From NCBI GenBank assembly GCA_963575645.1, contig OY754464.1, positions 60,982,948-61,046,947 of the forward strand: DNA of 64,000 nt, in the 5' to 3' direction. Positions 1-10,710 of this stretch are shown here, piece after piece (position 1 is the stretch's first letter; every line of letters starts with the position of its first letter). Origin of the DNA: Xanthostigma xanthostigma. Taxonomy: Eukaryota > Arthropoda > Insecta > Raphidioptera > Raphidiidae. A program made the translations under genes and the position numbers. Below the pieces are notes generated by a model. It was given only the letters and a program-made list of their open reading frames with translations, searched no databases and was not told the origin of the DNA.

Positions 1-416
1 AAATTGATATTTTAAAAGGTTATATGATGCGCCTTCGCTTTGCTCTTTCTCGCTTTGATGAAGTTCTATTAAATTAAGTAAATTAATTAATTGAAAGAGG
101 CTCAAAAGAAATTATTACACTTTTGCTATAGGTTGCAGAAAGCATGTCGAAAAATCTGATTTGACAAATGATCTTAGATTGTGATCATATAAAATTGGAG
201 GTCATGAATGTAGAGAACGATTTGTATTCACTATTCACACAAAAATAAATGATAGATCGACATAAAAAAATCGCTTTTCAAGGTAAATTTTGAACAATGT
301 GCGGAGGAAAATGTTGTTTCGAAGTAGATAGACAGTTTAAAAAAATCATTAACATTATTTTTCGAACAGTATCGATTTAAAATTCTACAATGCTTTTCTC
401 ATACATAAACATATTA
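1..416. other. no gene seen
   Basis: AT-rich sequence with no convincing coding frame. Around 150-290 it resembles 45420-45860: both carry a dispersed phrase like GATCATAT, a stretch with AAATGAT(A)GATC and CGCTTTTCA. This suggests an old dispersed repeat. Nothing else is supported. Confidence 0.4.
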
Positions 417-656
417 TGGTAACCATAGAGATATTAGACGAGTACGCGAGTGAGCCGTGAAAGTGTCTGCAATTCAGAGAGAGAAAAGTTCCTTATCTCT
501 ATGGGAACTAATGATACAAAACAATGCTGATTTGTGTAAACATATATCTGGCTTTCTGGATCCGCTGCAGCGTTCTCTCTCTCAACTGAGGACACTTTCA
601 CTTATAGAAACCTTGCGAACTAGCGAACTCTAGTTACTTATATTTCTATGGTGATA
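417..656. mobile_element. small inverted-repeat element (MITE-like)
   Basis: The outer ends are imperfect inverted repeats (ACCATAGAGATAT on the left, ATATTTCTATGGT on the right). Inside them GTGAAAGTGTC plus GAGAGAGAA at 457-484 faces the complementary TTCTCTCTC plus GACACTTTCAC at 571-602. The element is about 240 bp with no coding capacity. No target duplication was identified, so the superfamily is unknown. Confidence 0.5.
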
Positions 657-1020
657 ACAAACTACAATGATAAGGGAACAGTCTGTTGGACGTCAATACT
701 AAAATGCTTCCCAATAAATAAGTCTACTGAAATCTGTCAAAAACTTCAAACCAAAATGAATTATTACTCGATACTATTTCAGGATAGACTATATAGTGTT
801 CACTCAGAAAATGTTCATAGTCTTTTAGCTGTAGAATGACTGTTAGCTGAAGTATGGCAAATTTCGAAAGTTTTCGCCGGATGTTTTGTATTGTACTATG
901 TTGTACGCGTCATTATTTATTTACACTTTTAAGTTTTCTTTTAACAATTTTTACTAAATGGATAAGTATTATTGAAATTGCGCTATTGTCGGTATAAGTA
1001 TTCACCATTTCTTAAACCAT
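657..1020. other. no gene seen
   Basis: AT-rich; the one short open frame starting near 648 shows no protein-like composition or motif. Nothing else recognised. Confidence 0.4.
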
Positions 1021-1190
1021 TAGTACAAATTTTCTGTATCGTGCTCACATACTAACAGACGCACAGTTTTTCTAAAAATATTTTTTTTTTTTGATTCAAA
1101 GGACCTCAAAACGAAAAGATTGTAAAATTTTGAAAAGTGATTTTTGACCTAAACTAGTAACCACTTATGGATTGGAATGATAAAAATGGC
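1021..1190 (+). repeat. fragment of a dispersed repeat (third copy of the 48.7-49.0 / 59.8-60.4 kb family)
   Basis: TGTATCGTGCTCAC, then CAACAGACG-like sequence, the phrase TCAAAACGAAAA, and TGTAAAATTTTGAAAAGT occur in the same order as at 48838-48960, and in reverse complement at 59812-59950. The shared order shows a truncated third copy of this family. Confidence 0.6.
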
Positions 1191-1260
1191 ACAGCACACA
1201 AACCAAAAAAAAAATAATTTTTTGCGCCGTTATCATTTAAAGTCAACGCAAATACATATC

Positions 1261-1895
1261 ACAACGATAAGTGACTGACTTCACTGTAGTGACGTGTCGC
1301 TCCTGAGCGAGTTGTTCATAATGAACGACTCCTTTCTCGGAGCGGAGCGAGTCGCTCTTTTTTTGTGACTCACTCGGAGCGCCATTGCTCTGTGCTGAGC
1401 TATTCTGTACTGTTGCATTCGCACATTTCCAGAACGCGCACAGGACACAGAGGCACTAGTGAACTTTTCATGTACAGAGTTATCTTTGCTGAGTCGTTTA
1501 GTGTTAAATGACACCCTGTTTACAATGACTTAAACCATTCACATTGACGTCGTTGAGAAAGATATAATATTGTTTGTAACAATAAACATTAATATTGTTA
1601 AGCTTTTATTATACTTTATAGTTTATCCGAAATGCGAATAATATAAAATCAGAATCATATGAAAATGAGCTCAGAGCTGAGTGTGTGTATTGTGCTGTGC
1701 AATGCTACGTGACTCCTGAGCAGTGAGCATGCATGATGACAGCTCACACCTCTGCAGTCTGCACTCTTGTGTAGTGCGTACTGTCTAGTGTCGCTCCTTT
1801 GAACGACTCCCTCTGAGCGACTCTTTTTAGTGAGCGGAGCGCACGGAGCCAGCTCCCAATAAAGACTCAAGTGGACACATCACTACTTCACTGCG
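1261..1895. repeat. imperfect inverted repeat rich in GAGCGACTC motifs
   Basis: The left end (TAGTGACGTGTC near 1287) faces its complement (GACACATCACTA near 1875). Internally GAGCGA/TCGCTC and CGGAGCG words recur on both strands (1307-1380 and 1790-1850). This gives a roughly 620-bp element resembling a hAT-type non-autonomous transposon, but no 8-bp target duplication could be matched. Two open frames inside read the palindromic motifs and are not treated as genes. Confidence 0.4.
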
Positions 1896-2853
1896 ATCGT
1901 TGGCAGTCCAATTTAAGTAAGCTCAGCGTTTCTGCACTGAGTCTAAACGTAAATTTTAATTTAACGGAACGACCGAACAAACCCTTTCACTATAATGGAA
2001 TCGCCAATTGTGTGTAACAGTTACAGAACATTAATGAAAACACACGATTATCGAAATAATATCCTAATGTATAATGCAACAGGGATTTACATAATATAGT
2101 TAATAATAATCATCACAGGTTTCACAACATTACTTCATAATAACTGCACAAATATAAGCCCTGCTAATTCGAATTACCATCTGGATATTTAAAACATACA
2201 AGCCGTTCTCTGTCGACATGTCAGCCAACGGGTGCCTTCTCAAACGGTTTACATTTTTTTGAAATTTTAGACGCGTTTTGTGAATTTCGCGAATGTGTTG
2301 CTCGGTGAGTTTGTGTTACGAATTTTTTGCGCGCCGCCGGCAGTATAGCGCATCTATAGATTATAACACTCTGTATCTATATATCACGAAGTCTGTAATC
2401 AGGAGACCCAGCTCGAGAGTAGCGGTGGACCGATATCTGTCGCATGAGCGTCAGCTACTGGGTAACGCACACACGTTCATGGCTTATATTATGTGTGTAT
2501 TGTCTGTGAATTTAAACAACTTTGGTAACTATGGCGAAAACAGGTGGAAAGAACCGAAGTTTTCCCAGGTAGTGATAACAGCGCCATATCGCGTACGCCA
2601 GAAAACGGTCCGTCTCGAAACACGGCAAGCATAGGAAGCTAGGTCTCGTGGTTACAGACTTCGTGCTATATAAAACGAAGTCTCTCTGCCGCGTCTGTCT
2701 GAACGCGATCAAATCAAAAAACTACCGAACGGATTTTCATACGGTTTTCACTAATAGAAAGAGAGATAAATGAGGAAGGTTTCTGTTTGTACTTTGTAAA
2801 TATTTCGTACAAAATGGCTCAACTATGACGGTGTTTTGTCAAAAAAAAAAAAC
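1896..2853. other. unassigned, probably repeat-derived
   Basis: No gene supported. The stretch 2650-2770 (TATAAAACGAAGTC, TCTGTCTGAACGCG, ACCGAACGGATTTTCATACG) has the look of the 5' end of an insect transposon, and CATACGGTTTTCAC recurs at 30380. The open frames at 2293-2634 and on the opposite strand overlap each other and show no domain. Confidence 0.35.
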
Positions 2854-3470
2854 GGTAATTATACACTTTCACGGTCACCTGGTTTTTTGGCTCTAGAAAA
2901 TCGAAAAATAGATGGATTTCAATGATCTCGGTCTCAAAAAGTTCCATTTTACGGCGGATTTATGAAAAAAATTAGTTCACCCCGGAATTACAATTCGCAT
3001 ACCCGTTTATCATTCACCTCGGAATTGTTTTTTTATAAACTCCACATTTGCCCCTTCCCGTTTCACTGCGAGACAATTCGCATACCCCTTTATCGTTCAC
3101 TCCGGAATTACAATTCGCATACCCCTTTATCGTTCACTCCGGAATTACAATTCGCATACCCCTTTATCGTTCACTCCGGAATTACAATTCGCATACCCCT
3201 TCATCGTTCACTCCGGAATTACAATTCGCATACCCGTTTATCGTTCACCCCGAAATTACAATTCGCATACCCGTTTATCGTTCATCCCGGAATTGACGTC
3301 AGAATTAAAGTAATGAAACTGTGAGAAATATTGATTTTTTCAATTTTCGTATTTTTTTCCATAAATCCGCCATAAAAACGAAGATTTAAAAAAAAAATTC
3401 ATCGAAATCGGATGATTTTTCGATTTTCTAGAGCCAAAAAATCAGGTGACCGCGAAAGTGTATAATTACC
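2854..3470. mobile_element. MITE with ~57-bp terminal inverted repeats and an internal minisatellite
   Basis: The left end begins GGTAATTATACACTTTCACG and the right end is its complement (CGCGAAAGTGTATAATTACC). Homology continues inward through GGTCACCTG, the GGCTCTAGAAAATCGAAAAAT motif and a ...GGCGGATTTATG / CATAAATCCGCC pair. Poly-A flanks hide any target duplication. The 617-bp element has no transposase, so it must be mobilised in trans. Superfamily not determined. Confidence 0.75.
2987..3296 (+). repeat. 37-bp minisatellite, about eight units
   Basis: The unit contains ACAATTCGCATACCC, then TTTATCGTTCA, then CCCGGAATT or TCCGGAATT. Successive copies of ACAATTCGCAT start at 3073, 3110 and 3147, exactly 37 bp apart, with further units to about 3296 and one at 2990 separated by a diverged spacer. 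Because 37 is not a multiple of three, the array stays open in several frames and creates spurious 80-120-codon frames. It sits inside the MITE at 2854-3470. Confidence 0.9.
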
Positions 3471-3646
3471 AAAAAAACTGTTTTCGTACGCTTACATGGT
3501 TAACGCTGGCCAAATTTACATCAAAACACTTGTATACTTTAATAGTTCTGCTATATGTGTAGATGGGAAGGTCAATATAATATTTCCAGAACAGTTTTGT
3601 ACCTACTCGGTTGAAACGGGGACGGGCCGCTATTATATATTTAATA

Positions 3647-4077
3647 CCGAGCGGTGCAGCGTAGTGGTGAGAGCACTAGAATCGCATTCGGTAGGTACCG
3701 GGTTTGAATACTGGTGAGGGCAGATGTGGCTGGGACTTTTTCTGCTGCCTCTCGCCGAGAAACGGTAATTCCTGTACCGGTCATCTTGTTGAGGTTTTCC
3801 ATGGTTTCCCTCAACAATTCCAGATAAATATCTGAGATGGTTTCTTATTCAAGGCCATGGCCGATTACCTGTCAAACTCCTATGCTTAAAATTTGCCTAC
3901 CTTATACTAATTTCCTAAAAAATACTTCATTCGCCCATTGCTATTAAGTTGAAGTTTAAAAATTGTAGAAAATAACGGGAAGTGTGGTAGAACAAAAAAT
4001 AGTAATGGTGCGAATGGCGTCTGTTATGACATAAAGTCGAGAAACGGATGTTAAACGCATTATTATTATTATTATAT
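3647..4077 (+). mobile_element. tRNA-derived SINE
   Basis: The head carries a pol III A-box-like segment (GTAGTGGTGAGAGCACT, 3661-3677) and a B-box-like segment (GGGTTTGAATACT, 3700-3712). A body follows with GAGGTTTTCCATGG and AAGGCCATGGCCGATTACC, a SINE body type I recall from other arthropods. The end is GTCGAGAAACGG, then GTTAAACGC and an (ATT)n tail at about 4061-4077. It is presumably transcribed by RNA polymerase III and moved by a LINE. Target duplications were not resolved. Confidence 0.65.
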
Positions 4078-4383
4078 AACAATGGATTACAACGTTCACA
4101 TACTGCGCGAGTTGTTTTTAATGAATTATACAGAAATCGGTTGAATGATTACAAATAAATAAAATCCTGGAGCGATTTTTCAGTTTTCATCATTTTTTGT
4201 CTGTTTATTTATTTGTTTACAGTATAAATATAAAACACTGTAAACCTGACAGTATAATATGTAGGTATTGTTTACATGTTTTACTTTATCCGCGCGTAAA
4301 GGTTACACGCGCACTCTTTTATCGACGCTTTTTGGTAATGAATGTTTCATTACCTTTTTTTAAATTCTGAATCTGCTTTTTTG

Positions 4384-4545
4384 AGTACTTAGAGTGTTGG
4401 CCTTTGAATTAAACTATGTCGTGGGTTCGAATCCCACCTACGTTCATGCGGATATTTTGTGATGCCGTTTAATTTAATTTGATGTAATTAGACGCTAACA
4501 ACGACCTTATAGTTATATAATCTGCAATAAATAAATACCTGCCCT
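4384..4545 (+). mobile_element. partial SINE with tRNA-Gln-like head
   Basis: TGTTGGCCTTTGAATTAAAC followed by GTCGTGGGTTCGAATCCCAC is the 3' two-thirds of a tRNA-like head (CTTTGAA anticodon loop, B box GGTTCGAATCC). The following GGATATTTTGTGATGC matches the body of the reverse-oriented SINE at 42280-42535. The 5' part of the head is missing, so this copy is truncated. It is not a functional tRNA gene because the acceptor and D arms are absent. Confidence 0.6.
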
Positions 4546-4689
4546 TCTTTTTATATGCTTGTGTATGAATGGGATTTCATCGGAACTGCTCGGAGAAATT
4601 CAAAGCGAGCAACCGAACATACATGAGGTATGAATCCGGTGTTATCTAACCGCTCGGCGAAGCTGAAAGCAAGCGATCAAAAATGCTAA

Positions 4690-5225
4690 AAAGTAGCGTT
4701 CAGAATTGTTTCTTTAATAGCCATATTCATCGAACGTAGTAGTTATAAATAGCGATAATTTAATTCACCACACTTAAGTATGTTTACTGCAAGTATAGAT
4801 CTATTCTGTCTTACTTCGAGGGTATAAATATTCGCCTAATAAAATAATAATGGCCGCCAAATAGATCATGATACCTAACCTATAAACGTGGACTATTATT
4901 TCTACAGTTGTTCTTGTGAAATGATTTATGTGTCGTTTATTAACCTTTTATGAAGTGTATAGTTGTAAAATCATTAAAGTTAGTGGAAGTTTTGTGAACG
5001 ATTATAGGTTAGGATAAAACATTATTATTTTGGGAAACTTTTTTTGACGTTTACACTAACGCCATCGGTCGGATTTTTGGGTGAACATCAAAATATTCAA
5101 CAAAAAGTGCAAGGAATATAGTGAAGTGTATATTTATTGTTTAACTAACTTTTCTACCTGATATTTTGTTTGTGAATTGAAAGTAGATACATTTTATTCT
5201 AACGAATAAATTTGTTCCAAGAAAA
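4690..5225 (+). repeat. dispersed repeat, copy A (inverted partner at 11275-12195)
   Basis: Shared landmarks are GGTATAAATATTCGCC, AATAATAATGGCC, CTATAAACGTGGA, AAAGTTAGTGGAAGTTTTGT, GATAAAACATTATTATTTTG, ACACTAACGCCATCGG and TAACTTTTCTA. All recur in reverse complement, in order, at 11275-12195. Copy A is uninterrupted, so it is the empty-site reference for the insertion at 11457-11910. No coding frame; class unknown. Confidence 0.75.
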
Positions 5226-5259
5226 CTTTAATAGTGTTATATTTATGAGCATAAAATAA

Positions 5260-5598
5260 TCTATGTAATATATAAAGCTGAAGAGTTTGTTTGTTTGTTT
5301 GGTTGAACGCGCTAGTCTCAGTAACTACTGGTTCGAAGTTCGAATTGAAATTTTTTTTTTGTTGAATAGTCCATTTATCGAGGAAGGCTATAGGCTATAT
5401 AATATCACGCTACGACCTATAGGAGCGGAGCATCAATAAAAAATGTTGGAAATATAACTAAAAATTTATCCGTTCTACAAAAACTTTTGAACGGTAACTC
5501 CGATCATCATATCGGTAAACTAAGATGAATGTGCATACTTATGTCCCTCCCCCCAATTCGTTCATTTGCACCTGGGCGAAACCGGGTGGGACCGCTAG
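5260..5598 (+). mobile_element. non-autonomous Helitron (339 bp)
   Basis: It begins TC (TCTATGTAATATATAAAGCTG) after a host A and ends CTAG before a host T, the Helitron A|T insertion rule. The 3' subterminal hairpin is the imperfect GGGCGAAACCGGGTGGGACC just before GCTAG; other copies have the clean CCCGG-GTGAAA-CCGGG stem-loop. Inside are GAGTTTGTTTGTTTG, TTTATCGAGGAAGGCTATAG, AGGAGCGGAGCATC and TTTTGAACGGTAACTCCGAT, which define the family. It encodes neither Rep nor helicase, so it depends on an autonomous partner. Confidence 0.85.
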
Positions 5599-6539
5599 TC
5601 ATATATAAATACGGTATTCATTATGATGTGTACGAATTAACACAGGTAAAATCGATTCAGGAGAAAGTCATATAATGACAAAAGAACTTCAATTACACAC
5701 ACAAACTTAAAAATATAATGAATTTATTATGGTCGACTTTCGACCACTTGGCGACCACCGGTATAAATAAATACAACTATTTTTTTTATTTCTAAGATTT
5801 TTTTTAAATATCCGAACCTCGTGTAATTTCAACGGGATCAGCCTTAGTAAACAGATGAACAGACAAACATGACGAAATATCAGACGACCATGCAAATATT
5901 GTGCAATCGAACTCATAATTATTGATTTTATGTACATTTCAAATTAGCATTGTCATCATGGATAGTAGAGAGACTAATATATCATCATATTTCGAAGCTA
6001 TATAAGACCCCGAGTAGAGTGGGCAACCGGACGATTAGAATATTGTTCTTTTTGCAAAATAGAAATAAGCGAACTTAAAAAAAAACATAATCGATCATAG
6101 TAACTGACAGTAAACAATACCACGTTGCCTTTGGGCTAGTTCATACTTTCATGGAGACTGACTCGGTGCGCAGAAGATGAAACAATGCACAAGACTCGGG
6201 GCCTTAAAGCTATTGCGAACTCATTATCGATTTTCCGGACACACGTTTCGCAATGCGGCCTGCCGAGATCAGTCTCCTTTCTTCTCTATCCTCCTTGGTT
6301 GCTATTTCGACTATATATTCCGGATGACTGATTGAATAGATGAATAAATTTGGATTTGTTCAATAAAAATTTCTATTTTGAATTTTTCCGAAATAACTGG
6401 AGTATCTATGTTATACGAGGTGAAATAAATAATTAGTGTGTAAAAACATGCCAAGTGACAAAAGGCAGCCTTGTATGTTTTTAGTGGGATATCAACGCGA
6501 GACTTGGCTTCATTTTTGTTAGAATTTCAATTCTATTTG
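5599..6539. other. no gene seen
   Basis: AT-rich. A weak inverted pair (GGAGACTGACTCGG near 6150 and the complement of GGAGACTGATCTCGG near 6265) may mark a decayed element. No coding frame has support. Confidence 0.35.
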
Positions 6540-6654
6540 TAGAATAATAAAGAGTTTTCCAATAGGAACTTCCGAACTTTGATAGCGGCCATCTTGTTGA
6601 AGCTACATCTGTCAAACTGGCTGTCATTTATTCAGTCTGTTTTGCCAAATCACC

Positions 6655-6771
6655 ATGGACGGATATAGCGTTAAACAAAACGCGCAAATGATAAAATTGT
6701 TTTATCAAAATGGGTGTTCTGTTCGGGCAACGTTCATTGAAAAATCATCTTTAATGAAAAACCTGATATAA
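6655..6771 (+). pseudogene. N-terminal helix-turn-helix remnant of a mariner/IS630-type transposase
   Basis: A 38-codon frame starts MDGYSVKQNAQMIKLFYQNG and continues CSVRATF before homology is lost. This spacing (a start, then YSV-Q, then IKLFYQNG-SVRATF) is the first helix-turn-helix of mariner-like transposases and of the DUF4817-type proteins derived from them. The upstream phrase TTTTCCAATAGGAACTTCCG and a GCGGCCATCTTG leader resemble the leader of such elements. The DNA after codon 24 no longer matches, and no DDE catalytic region follows, so this is a 5' fragment of a dead element. Family assignment is from pattern recognition alone; the reading frame itself is certain. Confidence 0.5.
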
Positions 6772-7250
6772 TACTAAAATAGAAGTTTTTCTTCGACTAT
6801 ATAGGTGCCGCGACAGCAGCCTTTTTTTTACTAGGCTTTGTGCATTTAGCGAAAATTAAAGTACATTGACAGTCGTCGCCTCTGATTTCGTTTTAATTAT
6901 GTGAACCTTCTTCAATTATGGTTGTCGAGCGTCTATAATTTACAACTGGATTTATTACAATTTGATTTATAAGGAAAATTTCGTATCACACTCAGAGTAT
7001 GCGATTACTTAATATAGTTGACCCGCGATAATCCGACAAACGTTTTGCAAAAACGGTGTCGAATGAACGAATTTGTAGGTCTAGAGTAGTATTGCCACCG
7101 ACCGCGACTCCTTGTAGTTCGGAACTTTTTTGAAAAGGAGTACTTGTAATCCGACAAATTGCATACACTATAAGTCACGGTGCCGCAATCAAGTCACATG
7201 TTTAAGCATTAATTGACGAAGATTTGCTGCAATAAATGTGCTTTGTATGT
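6772..7250. other. no gene seen
   Basis: AT-rich sequence without a recognisable feature. TGTCGAGCGTCTATAAT near 6925 recurs at 21030, suggesting a shared old repeat fragment. Confidence 0.35.
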
Positions 7251-7252
7251 GC

Positions 7253-7555
7253 TGTTATACGCATGTCAGATTATAAGTGGTGCCTAATCTAACACTAAAA
7301 ATCGGTGAACATATATAAAAAACATTATGCGTGCCTTTGAAATTTGAGAGTTTCCCTCGATTTCTCCGGATTCCACCATCAGATCCTGACTTGGTTCTGA
7401 TGGAACCACCTCTGAGGTGCACTCTTTCGAATAAAAAAAATATTTGAAAATCGGCCCATAATTGACGGAGAAATCGGTGATAATACATAAAAAAAAAATA
7501 TACAGACGAACATAGAACATCCTCCTTTTTGTTGAAGTCGGTTAAAAATCAATTT
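7253..7555 (-). repeat. dispersed repeat of the 'ACCGACTTCAACAAAAAGGAGGA' type (minus copy)
   Basis: Read on the minus strand it starts near TTTAACCGACTTCAACAAAA, then GGAGGATGTTCTATG, CACCGATTTCTCCGTCAATT, CAGAGGTGGTTCCATCAG and ends ATTTTTAGTGTTAG. The plus copy at 19141-19412 matches along its whole length. Two overlapping 77-78-codon frames here are products of the repeat. The class is not certain; I recall similar sequences from many insect genomes. Confidence 0.7.
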
Positions 7556-7559
7556 TGTT

Positions 7560-7989
7560 AATTTTATATATCAAACCTCGTATGTTTGGCCGCCATGTTT
7601 GCATTAACACAAACATATAGTAGCGTACGTTATGTGACATATGTTTATGCAAGGATAAAGTTCCCAGAGCTGTTTTCCACGGTGTCTGTTTAAAACAGTA
7701 GAGATCAACTGATGTTCCAGCAGGATTCTAGTCGATTTGTGCTAATAAAAACCCATTTGCAAATACTCGCATTTTTCTATAATATATTTGAATAAAGTAA
7801 TCTGAATCCAAACAAACTAATAAACTAGTAAAAAATTGACATTATTCTTTCTAAATTTTGTTCAGTCGTTTGAATTATTGAAATAAATCAACAAAACCTG
7901 CAAAAATATTATAATTTTTCAGTAAATAAACACCTAAGCAGAAATAACAATAAATTGTTGAACTTACTAAATAATATTTTATACTTCAT
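7560..7989. other. no gene seen
   Basis: Highly AT-rich; nothing recognised. Confidence 0.35.
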
Positions 7990-8330
7990 GTTATATTATC
8001 GTTTTATAGTCAGAGTGCCCGTCGGCAAAAATTTTATTGACACAAACTCTCCCCAAACTTTGTATATGGCTTCATTAGGCCTAGTCTGACACCTATTTCC
8101 TCTATGACTTTTCTTGATTTTGGGGCGTTTTCCCTCTAAATTTTCCGAAAGATGTCGTTTTGACGACATGTAAAAATTTATAGATACTGTTTGTTTTTTT
8201 TTAGGATAGCTTAAAAACTTCAACCGAAATGCTAAAATAATGTTCTCTGACAAATAACATGAACCATTTAAAATGTCTGACACCTCGAATATGTTTCGGA
8301 CATATTCGAGGTGTCAGACATTTTAAATTA
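7990..8330. repeat. fold-back repeat, copy 1
   Basis: A left unit (GTCAGAGTGCCCGTCGGCAA ... CATTAGGCCTAGTCTGACACCT) is followed by a 230-bp interior (GACTTTTCTTGATTTTGGGG ... AAAATGTCTGACACCTCG). It ends in a short palindrome centred at about 8294, where CATATTCGAGGTGTCAGACA repeats the interior's end in reverse. Copy 2 at 20480-20795 has the same left unit joined to the interior in opposite orientation. The 95-codon minus-strand frame (begins MSDILNGSCYLSENIILAF) is partly shared with copy 2, where a frameshift breaks it; it may be decayed coding sequence, but no family is recognised. Confidence 0.65.
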
Positions 8331-9747
8331 TCACAATATGATTTACACAAATTAATTGCAATTATTATTAAAATACAACACATTTACAATAGAAAGATAT
8401 TCAAAGACAAGCACATTACAGTCACTGTTTACTCATAGAAGATTACCACTGAAATTTTCATCCTACAGAATCTTTGTTACCTTCTACCCTACTGTGAAGT
8501 GGTTCTAATTTATTAGTTATGGCTTTCGTGCGACCAAATGCAAAGTCCTGTCTTATATCTCTCAACGACTGCCCTTATATTATCTATAGTTTGTTATATT
8601 AACATCTTTGTTGGTGAGGATATAATATTTTTAAGTAAAATATCAACTTTACAAACACCCACAAATAATATTTCTTACACTTTAATACTTCAATTTTATT
8701 AATTTCCTAAGAAAAGCCGTTTTACGAGTGAATTACCTTAAGTTATTTGTACATATTTATCCTATTTGATTTGAAAGAAATAGGTTTAAAAATAAAATAT
8801 TTTGATTTACAAAGGTCGACCGATGAAGTTTTAATTATTTATAAATGTTATAATTATGATTATTTACACAAAAAACAGTGAACGCGATACATCAAAGCGT
8901 ATGATATTCAATTATCGTGTTTAAAGTGACAGCTCCGGTATAAAGGCAAAATTAATAGAACATTCTACTTTGATGTGCCGTTAGCTGGCAGTTACCGATT
9001 CGGTTGATGTGTGTTGAATGTTGATATCCTTCTTTACGCATGCCATTTAAACTGGATGGAATGTTCCGGTATCCGCGTATCCTGTTAATGTTATCATGGA
9101 ACAATATCTATAGACACAAGGCAAAATGATGTATGTCATTATGTCTATACAAGGCCGTGGTGCTGAGTAGTTTATCCTAGCACCGAAACGAAATCGTCAC
9201 CTGTGCCACGGCAACTGCGTTCAAAAAAACTGTACAAGTACATTTTATTTGTGTAGCAAACTTCACTTTATTTTTACTTTAGGCACTAGTGCTAAATAGG
9301 TTATTTTACCACTGCTATGCATTAAACGACATGCGTGCATGAAAAGTAGCTATTTTATAGGGGATAGAGTTAAAATAGTTGGCAAATCAAAAGTGTACAT
9401 CCCGCCAAGTTTTTTTCACTGTATGATAAAAATTGAGAAAAAGTTTTCTGCAAAGTTAAAATAAATAAAAAAAATTATAAGAAATATAAATATCAAGTAG
9501 ATATAGAATAAAAAGGATTAGAAAAATAAATCGATGATGTCGGCAGGTTGAGAGGGTCGCCGTGTTGTTCATGGTACCTATAGAAGTGTAGCACTTATTC
9601 TACGGTAATTTACTACAGTAATTATTATATTATTATTTTTTTAACTATTAGCTGTCAAAAATAGTCAAATAAAACTGTTTATAAAAATTAAATTGAACGA
9701 ATTTTGGTGAACAAGATTCTAGTCTGATAGTTAACAAAGTGAATCTA
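8331..9747. other. no gene seen
   Basis: AT-rich intergenic or intronic DNA. Around 9280-9360 the phrases GGCACTAGTGC and CATGAAAAGTAGCTATTTT resemble 61826-61875 and the 27.9-28.0 kb repeat, so a small dispersed element fragment is likely. No coding frame has support. Confidence 0.35.
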
Positions 9748-10233
9748 TCTTCTTTATATATAAAAATTACGTGTCACATGTTTGTCCGCGATGAACTCCT
9801 AAACTACTGAACCGATTTTAAATTTGATTTGCACACCGTGTGCAAGTCGACCCAACTTGAAAGATAGGATAGCTTACATTTCAATTTATAGTCGCAATAT
9901 TATTTTATTGCAAATTATTTGTCTATTCCTTGACAGTCATAATTATCTGTTGACTGGATTGAGTGAATATTCAATAGATGGCGCAACATTTCATATAAGC
10001 TACAATTCAATAGCATAACCACCACGTGTTGCTGAGGTTAAAGTATCGAGCACGACGGCGCAGCCGGAGTGCTCAGCTCCAAAGGATTCTAACAGATGGC
10101 GATACCTGTTGACTGGATTGAGTGAATATTCAATAGATGGCGCAACGTTTCATATAAGCTACAATTCAATAGCATAACCACCACGTGTTGCTGAGGTTAA
10201 GGTATCGAGCACGACGGCGCAGCCGGAGTGCTC

Positions 10234-10288
<55 letters not shown>

Positions 10289-10376
10289 CGCGTTAAAATA
10301 AAAACGCTTTTCGTGGAGACCAACTTTGAAACGGTGGAAATCTACAAATTCGAGCGAAGCCGAACCGGGCCGCTAG
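9748..10376 (+). mobile_element. non-autonomous Helitron with an internal direct duplication
   Basis: It starts TCTTCTTTATATATAAAAAT after a host A (9747), a Helitron-type 5' end, followed by GTGTCACATGTTTGTCCG and CTAAACTACTGAACCGAT. It ends CGAAGCCGAACCGGGCCGCTAG at 10376. A segment of about 130 bp (from GTTGACTGGATTGAGTG to GGCGCAGCCGGAGTGCTC) occurs twice, at 9948-10077 and 10107-10234, with only two or three differences. An (AT)n run at 10235-10285 follows the second copy. No protein is encoded. Confidence 0.75.
10235..10285. repeat. (AT)n microsatellite
   Basis: About 25 AT units in a row directly after the second internal duplicate of the Helitron. Confidence 0.95.
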
Positions 10377-10710
10377 TACTAATATATAAAGCTGAAGACT
10401 TTGTTGGTTTGTTTGGTTTTCTCAGGATTTACGAAATGAATTTTTTTTTGTTGGTTAGCCCATTTATCGAGGAAGTCTATAGGCTATATAATATCACGCT
10501 ATGACCAATAGGAGCGGAGCATCAATGAACAATGTTGCAAAATGTAACTCAAAATTTGTCCGTCCGACAAAAACTTTTGAACGGTAACTCCGATCATCAT
10601 GAAATTTGCACACAACATTCATCTCGTTAACAAAGATGAATGTGCGTACTCATGTCCCTTCTCCCTCATTCATTCTTTTGCACCCGGGTGAAACCGGGCG
10701 GGGCCGCTAG
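10377..10710 (+). mobile_element. non-autonomous Helitron abutting the previous one
   Basis: Same family as 5260-5598: TACTAATATATAAAGCTGAAG at the 5' end, then TTTATCGAGGAAG-TCTATAG, AGGAGCGGAGCATC, GAACGGTAACTCCGATCATC, and the 3' hairpin CCCGGGTGAAACCGGGCGGG before GCTAG. The 5' dinucleotide is TA rather than TC. It starts on the T that follows the CTAG of the upstream Helitron, so one inserted directly at the other's 3' end. Confidence 0.8.

Noticed and set aside
2962-3324. 120- and 82-codon overlapping open frames as a repetitive protein
   Set aside because: They arise from a 37-bp minisatellite that is open in several frames; repeats in protein follow only from the DNA period.
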